Part shown: positions 1 to 11,248 of the stretch, one piece after another
Numbering within the stretch: position 1 is the first letter of the stretch
Layout of the letters: every line of letters begins with the position of its first letter
NCBI RefSeq assembly: GCF_018729455.1
Contig: NZ_JAHHZF010000007.1
Coordinates: 1-64,000, forward strand
Reading direction: 5' to 3'
DNA from: Prosthecodimorpha staleyi
Lineage (GTDB): Bacteria > Pseudomonadota > Alphaproteobacteria > Rhizobiales > Ancalomicrobiaceae
DNA length: 64,000 nt
Translations under genes and position numbers: made by a program
Notes under the pieces: model-generated
Told to the model about the DNA's origin: nothing
Seen by the model: the letters and a program-made list of their open reading frames with translations, nothing else
Database searches by the model: none

Positions 1-337
1 AAGCCCGCTGCCGTGTGCAGCGCCGCCGCCCTCGTTGGTGAGCCGGGTTCTAAGCCCATCACCCCGGGGTGTCAACAGCCGGCTTTCGATTTTCTTCGAT
101 TTTCCGGTGCCCCTCCGCAAAACCGCGGAAAACGAAGGGTCCGACGCCTGTGGATAACCGTCCGGCCGACTTTCCGGCGCGCCGCTTCCGACTTTTGCCC
201 CATTCGCAGCCGATGACATGCGCCGAACCGGCCGATCCCGCGACTTCGTTGACGGATTCGGCCCGAAGGTGCACTTTGGCGCCCACCGCCGCGGGCTTCT
301 CGCGGGCGGGGCCAACCGGAATCGGCCGACGGAGACG
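1..337. other. gene-free leader before the M23 peptidase gene
   Basis: No gene is supported here. Open frames on both strands are low-complexity high-GC readings without recognisable domains. A short direct repeat of a 'tttcgattttc' type run lies near 86-105. The downstream coding sequence probably begins at the ATG at 338, so part of this stretch is its 5' untranslated region. Confidence 0.5.
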
Positions 338-2320
338 ATGCACAGCCACCGGTCCATGACGGACGACGAAATCGACCTCGGCACGGAGCCTGCGCTGCGT
401 GCCGACGGCAGCGGCACGCCGTTCGATCGTCGCAAGGTGTCGCTGCGCTGGCTGACCGGGACCGTGCTGACCGGTATGACGTCTGCCTTCCTGATGGGCG
501 GCGCCCTGATCGTCGCGCTCGACGGCCAGCACAGCCTCGCCGCCAATCCGGTCGACCAGCCGCCGCCGAATGCGGAGGCCGCCGCCGACCGGATGGTCGG
601 CGTCCGGCGCGAAGGCGTGCTCGTCAAGGGTGACCGGCTCAAGGTGGCGTCCGACCAGTTCGCGGCGCGCCAGGTGCTCAACCTCTCGACCATGACGCGC
701 GTCGGCGACAAGGATCTGATCCGCGTGCGCCCGTTCGTGCGCGTGTCCGCCTCTCTGACGCTGAAACGGTCCGAGGCGCGGGCCAACATTCCGGCCTACA
801 ATCCGCTGAAGGTCTTCGCCGACACCGACATTCTTTCCGGCAAGGCCTCCGGCGCCCGCAACCCGGCCTTCTACGACGCCAAGGTCGAGGGCGAGGTGGC
901 GCTGCGGACCCGCGACTTCCCCGCCGACTCGACCCTGTTCGACCCCGACGTGACCATGACCTCCATGGAGGTCGAGCGGATCGTGCGCGATCAGGCCCGC
1001 TTCCTGTCGGACGGCAGCGTGCAGACGGCAGCGCTCCCGATGGTGTCCGATTCCGAGCGGATCGAGGCGAGCTTCGGCAGCCCGGGCCTGGCGTCGGCGA
1101 TGGCCCTGCGCATCACGCCCGAGAACGTCTCCTTCTTCGCCAAGTCGGAGGCCGAACGCGGCGGCGCCGCGACCGGCAACGGCCTCGACGAAAAGCTGGT
1201 GCCGATCATCAATGCGGACTCGCTGAAGTCGGTGCTGAAGGAGAACCAGGCCGACGACAAGCTGACCGCCGAGATCCTGAAGGCGCTGACCCAGACCTTC
1301 CAACTGAAGAACCTGGACGGCAACAGCCGCCTGCGGCTCGGCCTCGCCAAGATCGACCAGACCAACAAGCTGAAACCGGTCCGCGTCTCGATCTACAATC
1401 AGGCGACCCATATCGTCACCGTCGCGCTGTCCGACGAAGGCGGCTTCGTCACCGCCCAGGAACCGGACGTGAACGAGAACGCGATCGAGGAGGAGGAGGA
1501 GACCGTCGCCTCCGGCAGCGTGCCGAGCCTCTACGAGAGCCTCTACCAGACCGCGCTCGACAACCAGATCCCGCCGGCCAGCATCAAGGACCTGGTCAAT
1601 ATCTTCAGCTACGATGTCGACTTCAACGGCCGCGTCAAGCAGGGCGACAGCATGGAAGTCTTCTATTCGCTCGAAGACGAAAACGATCCGAAATCGGTCC
1701 GCGAGATTCTATACTGCTCGATCAGCATCAACGGACAGTGGAAGCGCTTCTATCGTTACCGTTCTCCTGATGACGGCACGGTCGACTACTATGACGAAAC
1801 CGGCAAGAGCGCGAAGAAGTTCCTGATGCGCAAGCCGATGGACGGCGGCGTGTTCCGCTCCGGCTTCGGCGGCCGTCGCCACCCGATCCTCGGCTACTAC
1901 CGCATGCATACCGGCGTCGACTGGGCCGCCTCGACCGGCACGCCGATCCTCGCCTCGGGCAACGGCGTGGTCGAAGAGGCGGGCTGGAAAGGCGGCTACG
2001 GCCGCTTCGTGAAGCTCAGCCACAACAATGGCTACGGCACCGGCTACGGCCACATGTCGGGCTTCGCCAAGGGCATCGAAAAGGGCTCGCGGGTGCGCCA
2101 AGGCCAGGTGATCGGCTATGTCGGCTCGACCGGCATGTCGACCGGCCCGCATCTGCACTACGAAGTCTATATCAACCAGGTCGCCGTCGACCCGATGCGC
2201 GTGCGCCTGCCGCGCGGCAAGGAGCTCTCCGGCACCATGCTGGCCGAGTTCCGTCGCGAGCGCGAGCATGTCGACCAGCTGATGAACCGCTCGGCCTCGA
2301 AGGTCGCCCAGTCGAACTGA
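338..2320 (+). CDS. M23 family (LytM-type) murein endopeptidase, membrane-anchored
   Basis: This protein probably cleaves peptide cross-links in peptidoglycan in the periplasm. A short cytoplasmic N-terminus is followed by one membrane segment (about residues 37-60). A long periplasmic region and a C-terminal LytM domain follow (about residues 505-620). Zinc-ligand motifs are visible: 'RHPILGYYRMHTGVDW' supplies His and Asp, and 'HLHYEV' supplies the last His, so the enzyme looks catalytically competent. The part before the catalytic domain resembles the linker of alphaproteobacterial M23 proteins. I chose ATG 338 because GGAGA lies just upstream. ATG 356 is also possible, and the frame stays open back to 218. 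The predicted 660 residues suit large cell-envelope M23 proteins. The exact substrate bond is inferred from the family only. Confidence 0.9.
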   Translation: MHSHRSMTDDEIDLGTEPALRADGSGTPFDRRKVSLRWLTGTVLTGMTSAFLMGGALIVALDGQHSLAANPVDQPPPNAEAAADRMVGVRREGVLVKGDRLKVASDQFAARQVLNLSTMTRVGDKDLIRVRPFVRVSASLTLKRSEARANIPAYNPLKVFADTDILSGKASGARNPAFYDAKVEGEVALRTRDFPADSTLFDPDVTMTSMEVERIVRDQARFLSDGSVQTAALPMVSDSERIEASFGSPGLASAMALRITPENVSFFAKSEAERGGAATGNGLDEKLVPIINADSLKSVLKENQADDKLTAEILKALTQTFQLKNLDGNSRLRLGLAKIDQTNKLKPVRVSIYNQATHIVTVALSDEGGFVTAQEPDVNENAIEEEEETVASGSVPSLYESLYQTALDNQIPPASIKDLVNIFSYDVDFNGRVKQGDSMEVFYSLEDENDPKSVREILYCSISINGQWKRFYRYRSPDDGTVDYYDETGKSAKKFLMRKPMDGGVFRSGFGGRRHPILGYYRMHTGVDWAASTGTPILASGNGVVEEAGWKGGYGRFVKLSHNNGYGTGYGHMSGFAKGIEKGSRVRQGQVIGYVGSTGMSTGPHLHYEVYINQVAVDPMRVRLPRGKELSGTMLAEFRREREHVDQLMNRSASKVAQSN

Positions 2321-2380
2321 CGGGTTGGGGCTTTCGGGACATCGGCGTTGGGCCGAGAGTCTGGGCCGGTTTTGGGAACG

Positions 2381-2740
2381 CCCCCTCATCCGCCCTTCGG
2401 GCACCTTCTCCCCCGAGGGGGAGAAGGGGATAACCTCTTGGGGGATCACGCAGACGCGCCCCGACCCAGCGGCTCCTTCCCCTTCTCCCCCCAAGGGGGG
2501 AGAAGGTCGCCGAAGGCGGGATGAGGGGGTGGGTGCAGCGACAGGCTCGAAGCCCACGGTTCGGACCACGGCCGTTCCTGCGGACCGACCGACCGTCCCC
2601 CTCATCCGCCCTTCGGGCACCTTCTCCCCCCCTTGGGGGGAGAAGGGGATAACCTCTTGGGAGATCATGCAGATGCGCCCCATCCGGCGGCTCTTTACCC
2701 TTCCCCCATGGGGGAGAAGGGGGCCCGGTTGAGGGGTCAT
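2381..2740. repeat. cluster of imperfect-palindrome intergenic repeats, duplicated as a 150-bp unit
   Basis: Four related elements built on 'cctcatccgcccttcgggca' plus 'ccttctcccc...ggggagaagg' lie between the M23 and YitT genes. They are at about 2381-2452 (direct), 2476-2529 (inverted), 2596-2668 (direct) and 2691-2731 (partial, inverted). The first pair and the second pair are copies of one composite block about 215 bp apart, which share flanking words such as 'ggataacctcttggg'. Each element can fold into a GC-rich hairpin. Elements of this wording are common between genes in Rhizobiales genomes. The short open frames crossing the block on both strands are products of the repeat. Confidence 0.8.
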
Positions 2741-2828
2741 GGTGATCGGCGATGGGATTCTGCGTTGGGCGCACGCTTCGGGTGCCGTGCGATGAACCGG
2801 GACGGACTCCGGCACCCGTAGCCCCCGC

Positions 2829-3461
2829 TCAGAAGCCGTTGTAGCGGCCGGGGCGGTGGTTGATGGCCAGGACGAGATTGAGGGCGACGACGCCGAGGAT
2901 CGACAGGGCGATCCGGAGGGGATCGAGCACCCAGAGGGCGGCGGTCACGACGACGGCGTCGAGCGCCATCTGCACCGTGCCGGCGCGCCAGCCGCGCGTT
3001 TCCTGCAGCCAGAGCGCCATGACGCCGAAACCGCCGAGGCTGGCCTTGTGGCGGAACAGCACCAGCATGCCGACACCGATCTGAAGGCCGCCCATTACGG
3101 CGGCATAGACCGGTTCGACCGCGCTGATCGTAACCACCCGCGGCAGCAGCGCCGTCTCCACCGAGAGGATCGCCACCGCCAGGAAGGTCCGGACGGTGAA
3201 GGTGCGGCCGAGCGCCATCCAGGCGAAGGCGTAGAAGGGCAGGTTGGCGACGAAGAACACCGCCGAGAGCGGCAATCCGGTCGCGTAGTGGATCAGGAAG
3301 GCGACGCCGGCGGTGCCGCCGGTGGCGAGGCCGGCCAGCTTGAACATGTGAAAGCCGAACGCGACCAGCAGCGTACCGGTCGCCAGCGCGAAGGCGTCCT
3401 CGATGAACCCATGGCGGCGCGGGTCGGTGTCGGCATGCGGAAGTCGGTCGGCCAGGGACAT
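2829..3461 (-). CDS. YitT family integral membrane protein
   Basis: The 210-residue product is almost entirely hydrophobic, with about five or six membrane spans between residues 25 and 200. The pattern 'GLATGGTAGVAFLIHYATG' and the later 'ASLGGFGVMALWLQE' segment match the YitT/DUF161 membrane family, whose molecular role is not established. The ATG at 3461 has 'aagg' upstream. The gene is alone on its strand: the repeat block lies downstream and a second repeat family lies upstream, so it is probably transcribed by itself. No soluble C-terminal YitT regulatory domain is present, so this is the short form. Confidence 0.8.
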   Translation of the reverse strand: MSLADRLPHADTDPRRHGFIEDAFALATGTLLVAFGFHMFKLAGLATGGTAGVAFLIHYATGLPLSAVFFVANLPFYAFAWMALGRTFTVRTFLAVAILSVETALLPRVVTISAVEPVYAAVMGGLQIGVGMLVLFRHKASLGGFGVMALWLQETRGWRAGTVQMALDAVVVTAALWVLDPLRIALSILGVVALNLVLAINHRPGRYNGF

Positions 3462-3616
3462 GGGGATGCCTTGCGGGATCGGCGGATGGGGCGCCGGCGG
3501 CGGCGTCGATGCGTCGCCCCCGGCGCAGGCTCCATGATGTCGCAGCTTATTGTGCAGCGCAACAACGGCATGAAGGCCGAGGCGCGCATCCAGCGCGACC
3601 CGGCGTTGCGACCGGT

Positions 3617-3721
3617 CAGAGCATCAGCCGGCCCGAACGGATCGGGTGATTCTTTGCATGCCCTTGTTTGCAAAAGCTTTCTCCGATCAGAGCGGGGCGC
3701 TTCGGTCGGGCCTTGCGCTAG
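3617..3721. repeat. interspersed palindromic repeat, family A copy 1
   Basis: This roughly 105-bp element begins 'cagagcatca' and ends 'gccttgcgctag'. It is a diverged copy of the element at 32425-32530, and both share 'aagctttctccgatcagagcg' apart from single differences. Its last bases supply the stop codon (CTA on the plus strand at 3718-3720) of the PcfJ-like gene. Elements opening and closing with 'tagagcat...gctcta' are widespread between genes in Rhizobiales. Confidence 0.75.
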
Positions 3722-4923
3722 AAGCCGAAGGGACGCTCGTTCGGGGACAGGGGCAGCCATGTCGGCAAGCGGCGCCTTTCAAGCCAATAGGGGCGCCAAA
3801 GCGCGCGCCAGACCTTGGGCCGCTCGGCATTGACCTCAGGGCTCCGCTTTCCCCAGGTATCCCTTCGGATTTGCTGAAGGCCTTCGAACCAGCCATGGAC
3901 CGCCGCCAACACCTCCGGATCGGGGCGGCGATTGGATTTTGCCTTGACCTGATCGATGAACACGAAGGGATGGAGCGACGTGGTCCCAAAGCCGATCGTT
4001 GCCAGTCGCTCGCCGTTCCTGTGGACGCTCCAGACCCGATACCGATTCCAAGCGACAGAGCCGGCAAGTCCGCGAACGCAGTTGTCCATGACCGAGGCTT
4101 CCTCGATGATCGCCGCGGCGCTGAGGAGCGGGAGGAATTTGAAGTCGCCGACAGTGGCGGGCTGGAGCCAGGGGTCCGCTATCGGAATGTCCCCGAGGAG
4201 AACCTTGGTCATGACCGTCATTCGGAACGAACGCGCAGCGGTCACGGCCGCGTCCCAGCCGATCGCCTCGCCCCAGCGGCGGTCGACGCATCCTCCGGCC
4301 TGGGTCTCTGGACGCTGCGAGAAGAAGTGCCAGAGCGCCAGATAGGAGATGTCGTGCTCGCCGGGCTTCGCACCCGTCGGCGCCTCGCGGGCGCACCAGA
4401 CGACGAAATCCGGCTCGCCCCAGCGCGCCGCCTCGGCGACAGTCTCAAGCCATTGCGCCGCCGATTTCGCGCGGCGCGGCAGGTGGTTGACGATACGATG
4501 GCGCAGGAGGGGACCGTCCGGCAGGGCCGGCAGCGGCGCCCGAAACATCGAAGGCTGAAGCCGGCGCAGCCACATCGGCACGCCGAGGGCGGCCGCGATG
4601 TCGGCGAGCGGGGCCCCGGCCAGCACCGTGTTGAGGGCCGGCCGGACGTCGAGGCCGCGACGCGGATGGGCGAGGGCGAACAGCAGCGCCGGAAAGCTGA
4701 CCGCCAGATCGGCGATCCGGCCCTGCGCGGTAGCGAGCTGCCGGATGGTCGGCTGCCAGCGGGTCTCGAACAGACGGATGCGCCGCTCCACGGGCCGTGG
4801 CGGGCCGGGCGGGCTGGGCGTGCCGGGCGGGTTCAACCGCGCGGAAGGAAAAGACACCGGATTGAAGGGCTGAATTTGGACATGCGGGGTCGACCGGGCC
4901 CGAGGCCACGGCCGGAATAACAT
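3718..4923 (-). CDS. PcfJ-domain protein
   Basis: This 401-residue protein has a poorly conserved N-terminal two thirds and a C-terminal PcfJ-like domain. The recognisable signature is 'EEASVMDNCVRGLAG' (about residues 280-295). It is followed by a strand-rich stretch ending 'FVFIDQVKAKSNRRPDPEVL' and then a helix 'AAVHGWFEGL'. The family is named after a conjugative-plasmid protein and is often found on mobile elements; its biochemical role is unknown. There is no signal peptide or membrane segment. ATG 4923 is preferred to TTG 4926, though no strong Shine-Dalgarno sequence precedes either. The stop codon lies inside repeat family A, which suggests that a repeat insertion fixed the present C-terminus. 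Confidence 0.7.
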   Translation of the reverse strand: MLFRPWPRARSTPHVQIQPFNPVSFPSARLNPPGTPSPPGPPRPVERRIRLFETRWQPTIRQLATAQGRIADLAVSFPALLFALAHPRRGLDVRPALNTVLAGAPLADIAAALGVPMWLRRLQPSMFRAPLPALPDGPLLRHRIVNHLPRRAKSAAQWLETVAEAARWGEPDFVVWCAREAPTGAKPGEHDISYLALWHFFSQRPETQAGGCVDRRWGEAIGWDAAVTAARSFRMTVMTKVLLGDIPIADPWLQPATVGDFKFLPLLSAAAIIEEASVMDNCVRGLAGSVAWNRYRVWSVHRNGERLATIGFGTTSLHPFVFIDQVKAKSNRRPDPEVLAAVHGWFEGLQQIRRDTWGKRSPEVNAERPKVWRALWRPYWLERRRLPTWLPLSPNERPFGF

Positions 4924-5131
4924 CAAGGATCATGGGTCACGCGTGCGAACGTGCGCCGGAAAGCGCAGACGACAGGGCCGGATGGATCGGCGAGACCGGT
5001 GCGCTCTTCAGAGGTGGCCGGCGCCGGGGCAGTCGCGACGTACAGACATGATCGCCTCCCGGGTCCGCGTGACGTATCCGCATCCCCTACAACGAAAGGG
5101 CGCAAGCCTCAAGCCGGATGCAGATGCGGAA

Positions 5132-5159
5132 AGGCCCGGCAGGTGTCCCCGCCGGGCCT
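5132..5159 (-). terminator. hairpin terminator downstream of clpB
   Basis: A perfect 9-bp inverted repeat (aggcccggc / gccgggcct) with a 10-nt loop lies 28 bases past the clpB stop on the minus strand. It is followed by 'ttcc' rather than a long T run. It is placed to end clpB transcription. Confidence 0.65.
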
Positions 5160-5186
5160 CGGATGTCCTTCTCAGGCGCCGATGGT

Positions 5187-7781
<2,595 letters not shown>

Positions 7782-7898
7782 GCCTGACCCCCTCTTCGCC
7801 CGCGAGGACCGTCCGAAGCCCGGTGCCCCGCGTCACGGGTGACTGGATTGGCCACGAAATGCGCCGCAAGGGCCGCACCGCCGTGACCGTCGGACGGG

Positions 7899-7927
7899 AT
7901 ATAGGAAGTCGCCCGGGCACCCGGAAG
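7899..7927 (-). promoter_or_regulatory. candidate clpB promoter
   Basis: Read on the minus strand, 'cttccg' (7927-7922) and 'cctatat' (7905-7899) are separated by 16 bases. They vaguely resemble alphaproteobacterial heat-shock sigma factor elements. This is inference from spacing and position only; the -35 part is a weak match. The surrounding clpB-to-MarR gap (7782-8106) holds no gene. Confidence 0.25.
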
Positions 7928-8035
7928 GGGCTGTCGGATCAGGAGCTTTACGATGGCGCTCCGGCAGGCGTCCTTGGGGGCCGGCGCCGGCGGCCGGACG
8001 GGCGGGAGGGCAGGCTGAAGGGCGTCGTGCTCAGA

Positions 8036-8050
8036 TGCTTGACAAAAGCA
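8036..8050 (+). promoter_or_regulatory. candidate MarR operator overlapping a TTGACA -35 box
   Basis: TGCTT-gacaa-AAGCA forms a perfect 5-bp inverted repeat. The sigma-70-like TTGACA at 8039-8044 lies inside it, and an acceptable -10 region follows at about 8061-8067. It sits 57 bases before the MarR-GNAT start, a usual position for autorepression. The assignment to that regulator is an inference. Confidence 0.4.
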
Positions 8051-8106
8051 ATCATATCGACAGGATCGCGGCGTAGGCCGAACGGCCGAAGAGGAAATCG
8101 CCGCCG

Positions 8107-9036
8107 ATGACCGCACCCGTCGCTCCCGAGCAGATCGAAGCCTTCCGCCGCTTCTCCCGCTTCTACACCGCCCGCATCGGCGCCCTGTCGGAGGGGCTGC
8201 ACGGCAGTCCACTCTCGTTGCCCGAGGCCCGCGTCTTCTACGAGATCGGCGTCGCCGGCACGACCACGGCCGGCCTCGTCGCCGAGACGCTCGGCCTTGA
8301 CGCCGGCTATCTGAGCCGGCTGCTCAAGGCACTCGAAGAGCGCGGCTTCGTCGAGCGCCGGCCCGATCCGGCCGACGGACGTCGGCAGATCCTCGCCCAC
8401 AAGCCGTCTGCACAGCCGGTGTTCGACGCCATCCAGGCCGCGGCGCGACGTGAGATCGGCGAGATGCTGGACGGCCTCGGGGCTGCCGAACGCGCCGACC
8501 TGGTCGCCGCGATGGGGCGGGTCGAAGCCTTGCTGGCACCGACGCGACCGGCGCCCGAGATCACGCTGCGCCCGCACCGCGCCGGCGACATGGGCTGGAT
8601 CCTGCAGGCCCATGGCGAGATCTACACCCGCGACTACGGCTGGACCCCGCTGTTCGAGGCGCTGGTCGCCGAGATCCTGGCGAAATTCCTGCGCGACTTC
8701 GACCCGGCCTCCGAGCATTGCTGGATCGCCGAGATGGACGGCCGCCGCGTCGGCTCGGTGTTCATCGTGCGGGCCGATGCCGACACCGCCAAGCTGCGGC
8801 TGTTGCTGGTCCATCCCGATGCCCGCGGCCACGGCCTCGGCCGCAGGCTGGTCGAGGAGGCGATCGCCTTCTCGCGCGCCCGCGGCTATCGGCGTCTCGT
8901 CCTGTGGACCAACGACCCGCTGGTCGCCGCCCGCCACATCTACGAGAAAGCCGGCTTCCGCCTCGTCGAGGAAAGCCGCCATGCGGATTTCGGCCCCGAG
9001 ATGACCGGCCAGAACTGGGTGCTCGACCTGGACTGA
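8107..9036 (+). CDS. MarR family regulator fused to a GNAT acetyltransferase
   Basis: The N-terminal half (about residues 1-150) is a MarR-type winged helix with 'LGLDAGYLSRLLKALEERGF' as the recognition helix region and 'RRPDPADGRRQ' as the wing. The C-terminal half (about 155-309) is a GNAT N-acetyltransferase with the acetyl-CoA loop 'VHPDARGHGLGRRLVEEA' and the later 'YEKAGFRLVEE' segment. This fusion is a known bacterial architecture, in which sensing or modification of a small molecule may be coupled to transcription. The substrate is unknown. The predicted start at 8107 follows 'ccgccg' without a clear Shine-Dalgarno sequence, but the MarR domain begins soon after. The gene is monocistronic and divergent from clpB. 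Confidence 0.88.
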   Translation: MTAPVAPEQIEAFRRFSRFYTARIGALSEGLHGSPLSLPEARVFYEIGVAGTTTAGLVAETLGLDAGYLSRLLKALEERGFVERRPDPADGRRQILAHKPSAQPVFDAIQAAARREIGEMLDGLGAAERADLVAAMGRVEALLAPTRPAPEITLRPHRAGDMGWILQAHGEIYTRDYGWTPLFEALVAEILAKFLRDFDPASEHCWIAEMDGRRVGSVFIVRADADTAKLRLLLVHPDARGHGLGRRLVEEAIAFSRARGYRRLVLWTNDPLVAARHIYEKAGFRLVEESRHADFGPEMTGQNWVLDLD

Positions 9037-9047
9037 TCGGAAAGGGA

Positions 9048-9494
9048 TCAGGCCGCGTGGCCGACCTCGATCTTCAAGTCGGATTTCAGGGCCGCGAAGG
9101 CGGCGTCGAACTGGTCCACACGGGAGGCATGGCCGACCCGGAACAGCCGGTCGACCTGCTCGCGATGCCAATCCAGGCGGCGCGCAAGCTCCGCGCGGCT
9201 GACGCCGGCCTCGCGGCAGGCGCGGAACAGCAGCACCTTCATCTCGGTCAGCAGCGGCAGGCGGACCGACGACACCTTGCGATCCGAAACGCCGCGATCA
9301 ACCGAGCCGTCCGGCAGCGGCACGTCGTCCCAGCGAGCGAGCCGCGCGCCGATCGCCTCTTCGATGGCCTCTTGCGCGTGACGCCACGCCTCCGGTTCCG
9401 TCTCGCCGAAGGTGGTCACTTCGGGCAGCAGCGGACAGGTCACCAGGATGGTGCCGTTGTCGTCGGGTGCGAGTTCGATCGGATAGTCGAGCAT
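9048..9494 (-). CDS. hicB: HicB-type antitoxin with C-terminal DNA-binding domain
   Basis: This is the antitoxin of a type II toxin-antitoxin pair. The N-terminal partial RNase H-like HicB fold is visible in 'YPIELAPDDNGTILVTCP' and in 'EPEAWRHAQEAIEEAIGARL'. A helix-turn-helix follows at about residues 90-130 ('GVSRAELARRLDWHREQV'), which would bind the operon's own promoter. The start ATG 9494 overlaps the hicA stop by one base (TGATG), so the two are translationally coupled. The same frame stays open upstream to 9689, but that part overlaps hicA and has no HicB-like content, so I exclude it. Its length of 148 residues is normal for HicB with a DNA-binding tail. Confidence 0.85.
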   Translation of the reverse strand: MLDYPIELAPDDNGTILVTCPLLPEVTTFGETEPEAWRHAQEAIEEAIGARLARWDDVPLPDGSVDRGVSDRKVSSVRLPLLTEMKVLLFRACREAGVSRAELARRLDWHREQVDRLFRVGHASRVDQFDAAFAALKSDLKIEVGHAA

Positions 9495-9682
9495 CACTTC
9501 AACCCCAAATCCTTCAGGATCTTGTTGACGAGCCCGGTGCCCAGCTCCTTGCCCCGGCCATGCATCGGCAATTGGCTGACCCGGTCGCCGAGCCGCACGG
9601 TGACATGACCCGAGCCGCCCTTGTGGGTCTCGAAGGTGCATCCCCGCTGGGCGAGGAAGCGTTTGAGCTCGCTCGCATTCAT
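9494..9682 (-). CDS. hicA: HicA-type mRNA interferase toxin
   Basis: This 62-residue double-stranded-RNA-binding-fold toxin should cleave mRNA when not bound by HicB. The sequence matches HicA throughout: 'LKRFLAQRGCTFETHKGGSG' leads to the catalytic His region, and the protein ends in 'GTGLVNKILKDLGL'. It is the first gene of the pair, ahead of hicB. The start ATG 9682 is followed directly by the family's N-terminal helix. Promoter and operator probably lie in the short gap between 9683 and 9743. Its end overlaps hicB by one base. Confidence 0.87.
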   Translation of the reverse strand: MNASELKRFLAQRGCTFETHKGGSGHVTVRLGDRVSQLPMHGRGKELGTGLVNKILKDLGLK

Positions 9683-9743
9683 GGGTCAAGCTAGTTGCAA
9701 CCCGGCGGAAATGTCAACACTTCTGTGGAGACGCTCTCGATCC

Positions 9744-11087
9744 CTAGCCCCGTTCGGTCAGGCCGTACCAGAGATAGGCGGCCTTGAGCGCAAGCTTGCG
9801 GACGGCGGGGGCGAACAGGTTCATCGGCAGGCCGCGATAGGGGGCGGGCAGGTCGAGCATGCCTCCGGAGCGCATGGCGACGGCGTGGGCGAGTACCTGG
9901 CCGGCCCAGGGGGCGGTGTTGACACCATTGCCGTGCCAGCCGAAACCGTAGAGCACCGTCGGGTCGGACGGCAGCCGGCCGATGGCCGGGGTGCGGCGCG
10001 CCGTCAGGCAGACGAGGCCGTTCCAGAAATGGGTCGTCTCGATGCCTTTCCAACTCGGAAAGACCTCGCCCAGCCGCCGTTCCAGCCAGGCCCGCATGGC
10101 CTTGTCCTCGCGCGGCGAACCGGAGGTGCCGCCGCGCGCGCCGAACAGGAAGCGCCGATCCGGCAGCAGGCGGTAGTAGAACAGCAGGCTGCGCGCATTG
10201 GCGACCGGACAGACCGTGCGCCAGCCCTCCGCCGCCAGTTCGTCCTCGGTCAGCGGCCGGGTGACGACGATGTTGGAGAGCGCCGGGATGGTGCGGTTGG
10301 CAAGCGCCGGCTGCAAGTCGTCGGGCGTGTAGCCGTTGGTGGCGACGATCACGCTGCGCGCCGAGACCTGGCCGTCCGGCGTCTCCAGGATATGGCGGCC
10401 GCGATCCTTGGCCCAGGACAGGACCGGGCTGTCGGCATGGACGACGGCACCGTGCCGGCGCGCCGCGGCTTCGAGGCCGAGCAGGAATTTCAAGGGGTTG
10501 AGCCCGAAGCCGCCGCGCAGGCGCAGGGCGCCGTGCTGCTCGGTGCCGCCATGGCCGATGGCGTCGAAGGCCCAGCGCCCAAGAAAGGCGGCATCGAGGC
10601 CGAAGCGGTGGCGGTAGATCTCGGCGGTGCGCTGCAGGCCGGCGACCGCCGAGGGCGCATGGGCCACCTCGTAGGTCGCATCGCCTTGCGGCTCGGCCTC
10701 GATCCGCTCCTCGGCAATCAGCCGCCGGACCAGCTCGATGGCGTCGGCCTGCGTGCGGAAGAAGCCGTAGGCATCCGCCTCGCCGTAGCGGGCGATGATC
10801 TCCTCGGCCGAGGCCTTGGCGGCCGGCAGGGTGACGAAGCCACCGTTGCGCGCCGACGCGCCCCAGCCGATCGGCGCCGCATCGAGCACCACAGCCTCGA
10901 TGCCGTGGTCGCGCGCCAGATGCAGGGCCGCCGACAGGCCGGCATAGCCGCCCCCGATCACCGCCACCTCCGTGCGGATCGAGGCGCCGAGCCGGTTCGG
11001 CACCGGCAGAGCGACGCCCTCCGACCAGACCGTGCGCGGCAGCATGTCGGTCTCGTAGACCTGGGGATGGAACAGCGCGGGATACAT
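9744..11087 (-). CDS. FAD-dependent amine/amino-acid oxidase (OrdL/PuuB-like)
   Basis: A DAO-superfamily flavoprotein of 447 residues, resembling gamma-glutamylputrescine oxidases and related enzymes that oxidise secondary amines. The FAD-binding Rossmann motif 'VAVIGGGYAGLSAALHLARD' starts near residue 41 and continues with 'VVLDAAPIGWGASARNGG', in which 'GASARNGG' is typical of this subgroup. The C-terminal FAD contact region is 'YGFGWHGNGVNTAPWAGQ'. There is no signal peptide, so it acts in the cytoplasm. A GGAGGG sequence precedes ATG 11087. It is monocistronic and not adjacent to transport genes, so its substrate cannot be told from context. Confidence 0.85.
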   Translation of the reverse strand: MYPALFHPQVYETDMLPRTVWSEGVALPVPNRLGASIRTEVAVIGGGYAGLSAALHLARDHGIEAVVLDAAPIGWGASARNGGFVTLPAAKASAEEIIARYGEADAYGFFRTQADAIELVRRLIAEERIEAEPQGDATYEVAHAPSAVAGLQRTAEIYRHRFGLDAAFLGRWAFDAIGHGGTEQHGALRLRGGFGLNPLKFLLGLEAAARRHGAVVHADSPVLSWAKDRGRHILETPDGQVSARSVIVATNGYTPDDLQPALANRTIPALSNIVVTRPLTEDELAAEGWRTVCPVANARSLLFYYRLLPDRRFLFGARGGTSGSPREDKAMRAWLERRLGEVFPSWKGIETTHFWNGLVCLTARRTPAIGRLPSDPTVLYGFGWHGNGVNTAPWAGQVLAHAVAMRSGGMLDLPAPYRGLPMNLFAPAVRKLALKAAYLWYGLTERG

Positions 11088-11248
11088 CGGCGGACGCCCT
11101 CCGGCGAGGCCGGCACCCTACCCCGCCGCGCCCGGAACTCAAGTGCGGCAGAAGGCCTGCATTCCGTTCAAGGCCGCCAGAGCGCCATCCGCCTTGACGG
11201 CGCCGGCCGCCACCCGTACCCGAACGAACCGACAGTTGGGAGCCGCCC

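Noticed and set aside
59-1411. A 450-codon minus-strand open frame
   Set aside because: It overlaps the M23 peptidase gene and is rich in His, Arg and Gly with no family match.
2597-2680. Possible Rho-independent terminators after the M23 gene
   Set aside because: The hairpins belong to an interspersed repeat family that also occurs inverted; a termination role cannot be separated from this.
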